From Gammaproteobacteria bacterium (GTDB lineage: Bacteria; Pseudomonadota; Gammaproteobacteria; Eutrophobiales; Eutrophobiaceae), in contig JAAXHV010000207.1 of the NCBI GenBank assembly GCA_012270695.1, positions 2,073-16,787 on the forward strand: 14,715 bases of DNA, written 5' to 3'. This document shows, piece after piece, positions 13,969 through 14,715 of the stretch (within the stretch, counting starts at the first letter, position 1; each line of letters starts with the position of its first letter). Both the position numbers and the translations under genes were made by a program. The notes beneath the pieces were generated by a model, which saw only the letters and a program-made list of their open reading frames with translations, was not told the DNA's origin and made no database searches.

Positions 13969-13974
13969 TATAAT
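13969..13974 (+). promoter_or_regulatory. -10 box (TATAAT) for glyA
   Basis: A perfect TATAAT lies 33 bases before the glyA ATG. As on the other strand, the -35 position (TGCAGG at 17 bases) is poor. A good ribosome site (GAAAGGTGAGG, 13996-14006) follows before the ATG. Confidence 0.4.
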
Positions 13975-14007
13975 ACCGTTTCAGTTTTACACACAGAAAG
14001 GTGAGGC

Positions 14008-14715
14008 ATGTTTAACAGAGACATGAATATTGCGGGGTACGACGACGTGCTCTACCAGGCTATGCAGGGTGAGAGAACCAGGCAGGAAGAACATATCGAA
14101 TTGATCGCATCGGAAAACAATGTCAGCCCCAGGGTGCTGGAGGCGCAGGGTTCAGTGCTGACCAATAAATATGCCGAAGGCTACCCGGGTAAACGCTATT
14201 ACGGCGGTTGTGAATACGTCGATGTCGTCGAACAGCTTGCCATCGATCGCGCAAAGCAGTTGTTCGGCGCGGATTACGCCAACGTTCAGCCCCATTCCGG
14301 TTCCCAGGCCAACGGCGCGGTCTATCTTGCGTTGTGCCAACCGGGCGATACGATCATGGGAATGAGCTTGGCCCATGGCGGCCACCTGACCCACGGAGCC
14401 GCGGTCAATGTCTCCGGAAGGTTGTATAAGGCTGTACAGTACGGGTTGAATACCGATACGGGTGAGATTGATTATGACGCCGCGGAACAGCTTGCCCTTG
14501 AGCATAAGCCACGGCTGATCATGACCGGGTTTTCCGCGTACTCGCGCAGGGTGGATTGGCAGAGATTCAGGGAGATAGCGGATAAGACGGATGCCTACCT
14601 GGTAGCCGACATCGCCCACGTGGCCGGGTTGATCGCCACCGGACTGTATCCCAGCCCGGTCCATATCGCGGACGTGACGACGACGACGACTCACAAGACC
14701 TTGCGTGGTCCGCGT
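14008..14715 (+). CDS. glyA: Serine hydroxymethyltransferase, 5' part
   Basis: It interconverts serine and glycine with tetrahydrofolate, the main source of one-carbon units, in the cytoplasm with PLP. The gene runs off the right edge. 236 codons are visible of an expected 415-420. Family motifs are ELIASENNVS near the N-terminus, NKYAEGYPGKRYYGGCEYVD, and NVQPHSGSQANGAVY. After these come SLAHGGHLTHGA, the GFSAYSR and ADIAHVAGLIA stretch (DMAHVAGL in many homologues), and TTTTTHKTLRGPR with the PLP lysine just before the cut. The ATG at 14008 has the strong ribosome site AGGTGAGG. It is transcribed away from the DUF815 ATPase gene. Confidence 0.97.
   Translation, partial: MFNRDMNIAGYDDVLYQAMQGERTRQEEHIELIASENNVSPRVLEAQGSVLTNKYAEGYPGKRYYGGCEYVDVVEQLAIDRAKQLFGADYANVQPHSGSQANGAVYLALCQPGDTIMGMSLAHGGHLTHGAAVNVSGRLYKAVQYGLNTDTGEIDYDAAEQLALEHKPRLIMTGFSAYSRRVDWQRFREIADKTDAYLVADIAHVAGLIATGLYPSPVHIADVTTTTTHKTLRGPR

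Noticed and set aside
14152..14694. Minus-strand frame of 180 codons opposite glyA
   Set aside because: It lies entirely within conserved glyA sequence and is not protein-like.

Overview
The window looks like core chromosome of a gammaproteobacterium of moderately high GC content. The main evidence is the order pheA-hisC-tyrA-aroA-cmk-rpsA-ihfB-lapA, which is close to the aromatic-biosynthesis/ribosomal S1 cluster of Pseudomonas and relatives. Beta-type IHF, a six-domain S1, a CsiV homologue beside mfd, and a bifunctional chorismate mutase-prephenate dehydratase agree with this. The species cannot be named from the sequence alone, and an uncultured lineage is possible.

Layout. Positions 1-309 hold the 3' end of a retropepsin-like (clan AA) aspartic protease, where serC would often lie. 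It overlaps pheA by four bases. From 306 to 8488, on the plus strand, run pheA, hisC, tyrA, aroA, cmk, rpsA, ihfB and a lapA-like gene, mostly closely spaced. The run is broken once, by about 630 bp between tyrA and aroA. That gap holds a GC-rich inverted repeat, the decayed remains of a HigB/HigA-type toxin-antitoxin pair, a 16-bp near-perfect palindrome and a 39-codon unrecognised reading frame. mfd (8535-11990) follows and ends in a hairpin that contains its own stop codon. Then comes a csiV-like gene for an exported protein (12213-12983). A DUF815-type P-loop ATPase lies convergently on the minus strand (13005-13871). glyA runs divergently from it and off the right edge (14008 onward).

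How the genes work together. PheA, HisC (probably acting as the aromatic aminotransferase here), TyrA and AroA cover the shikimate-to-phenylalanine/tyrosine branch. Cmk recycles CMP, S1 brings mRNA to the ribosome, and IHF-beta is half of the IHF DNA-bending dimer. Mfd clears stalled RNA polymerase for repair. CsiV is linked to cell-wall synthesis. GlyA makes glycine and one-carbon units.

No clearly new multi-gene system is visible. The most unusual material is between the housekeeping genes. Three diverged copies of a short CCACAGAGGACACAG-type repeat each sit exactly at a gene boundary (hisC/tyrA, aroA/cmk, lapA/mfd), and one lies between perfect 13-bp direct repeats. The other notable items are the dead toxin-antitoxin module and palindrome between tyrA and aroA, and the aspartic protease joined to pheA. 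The gene calls are strong. The promoters and small sites are tentative.
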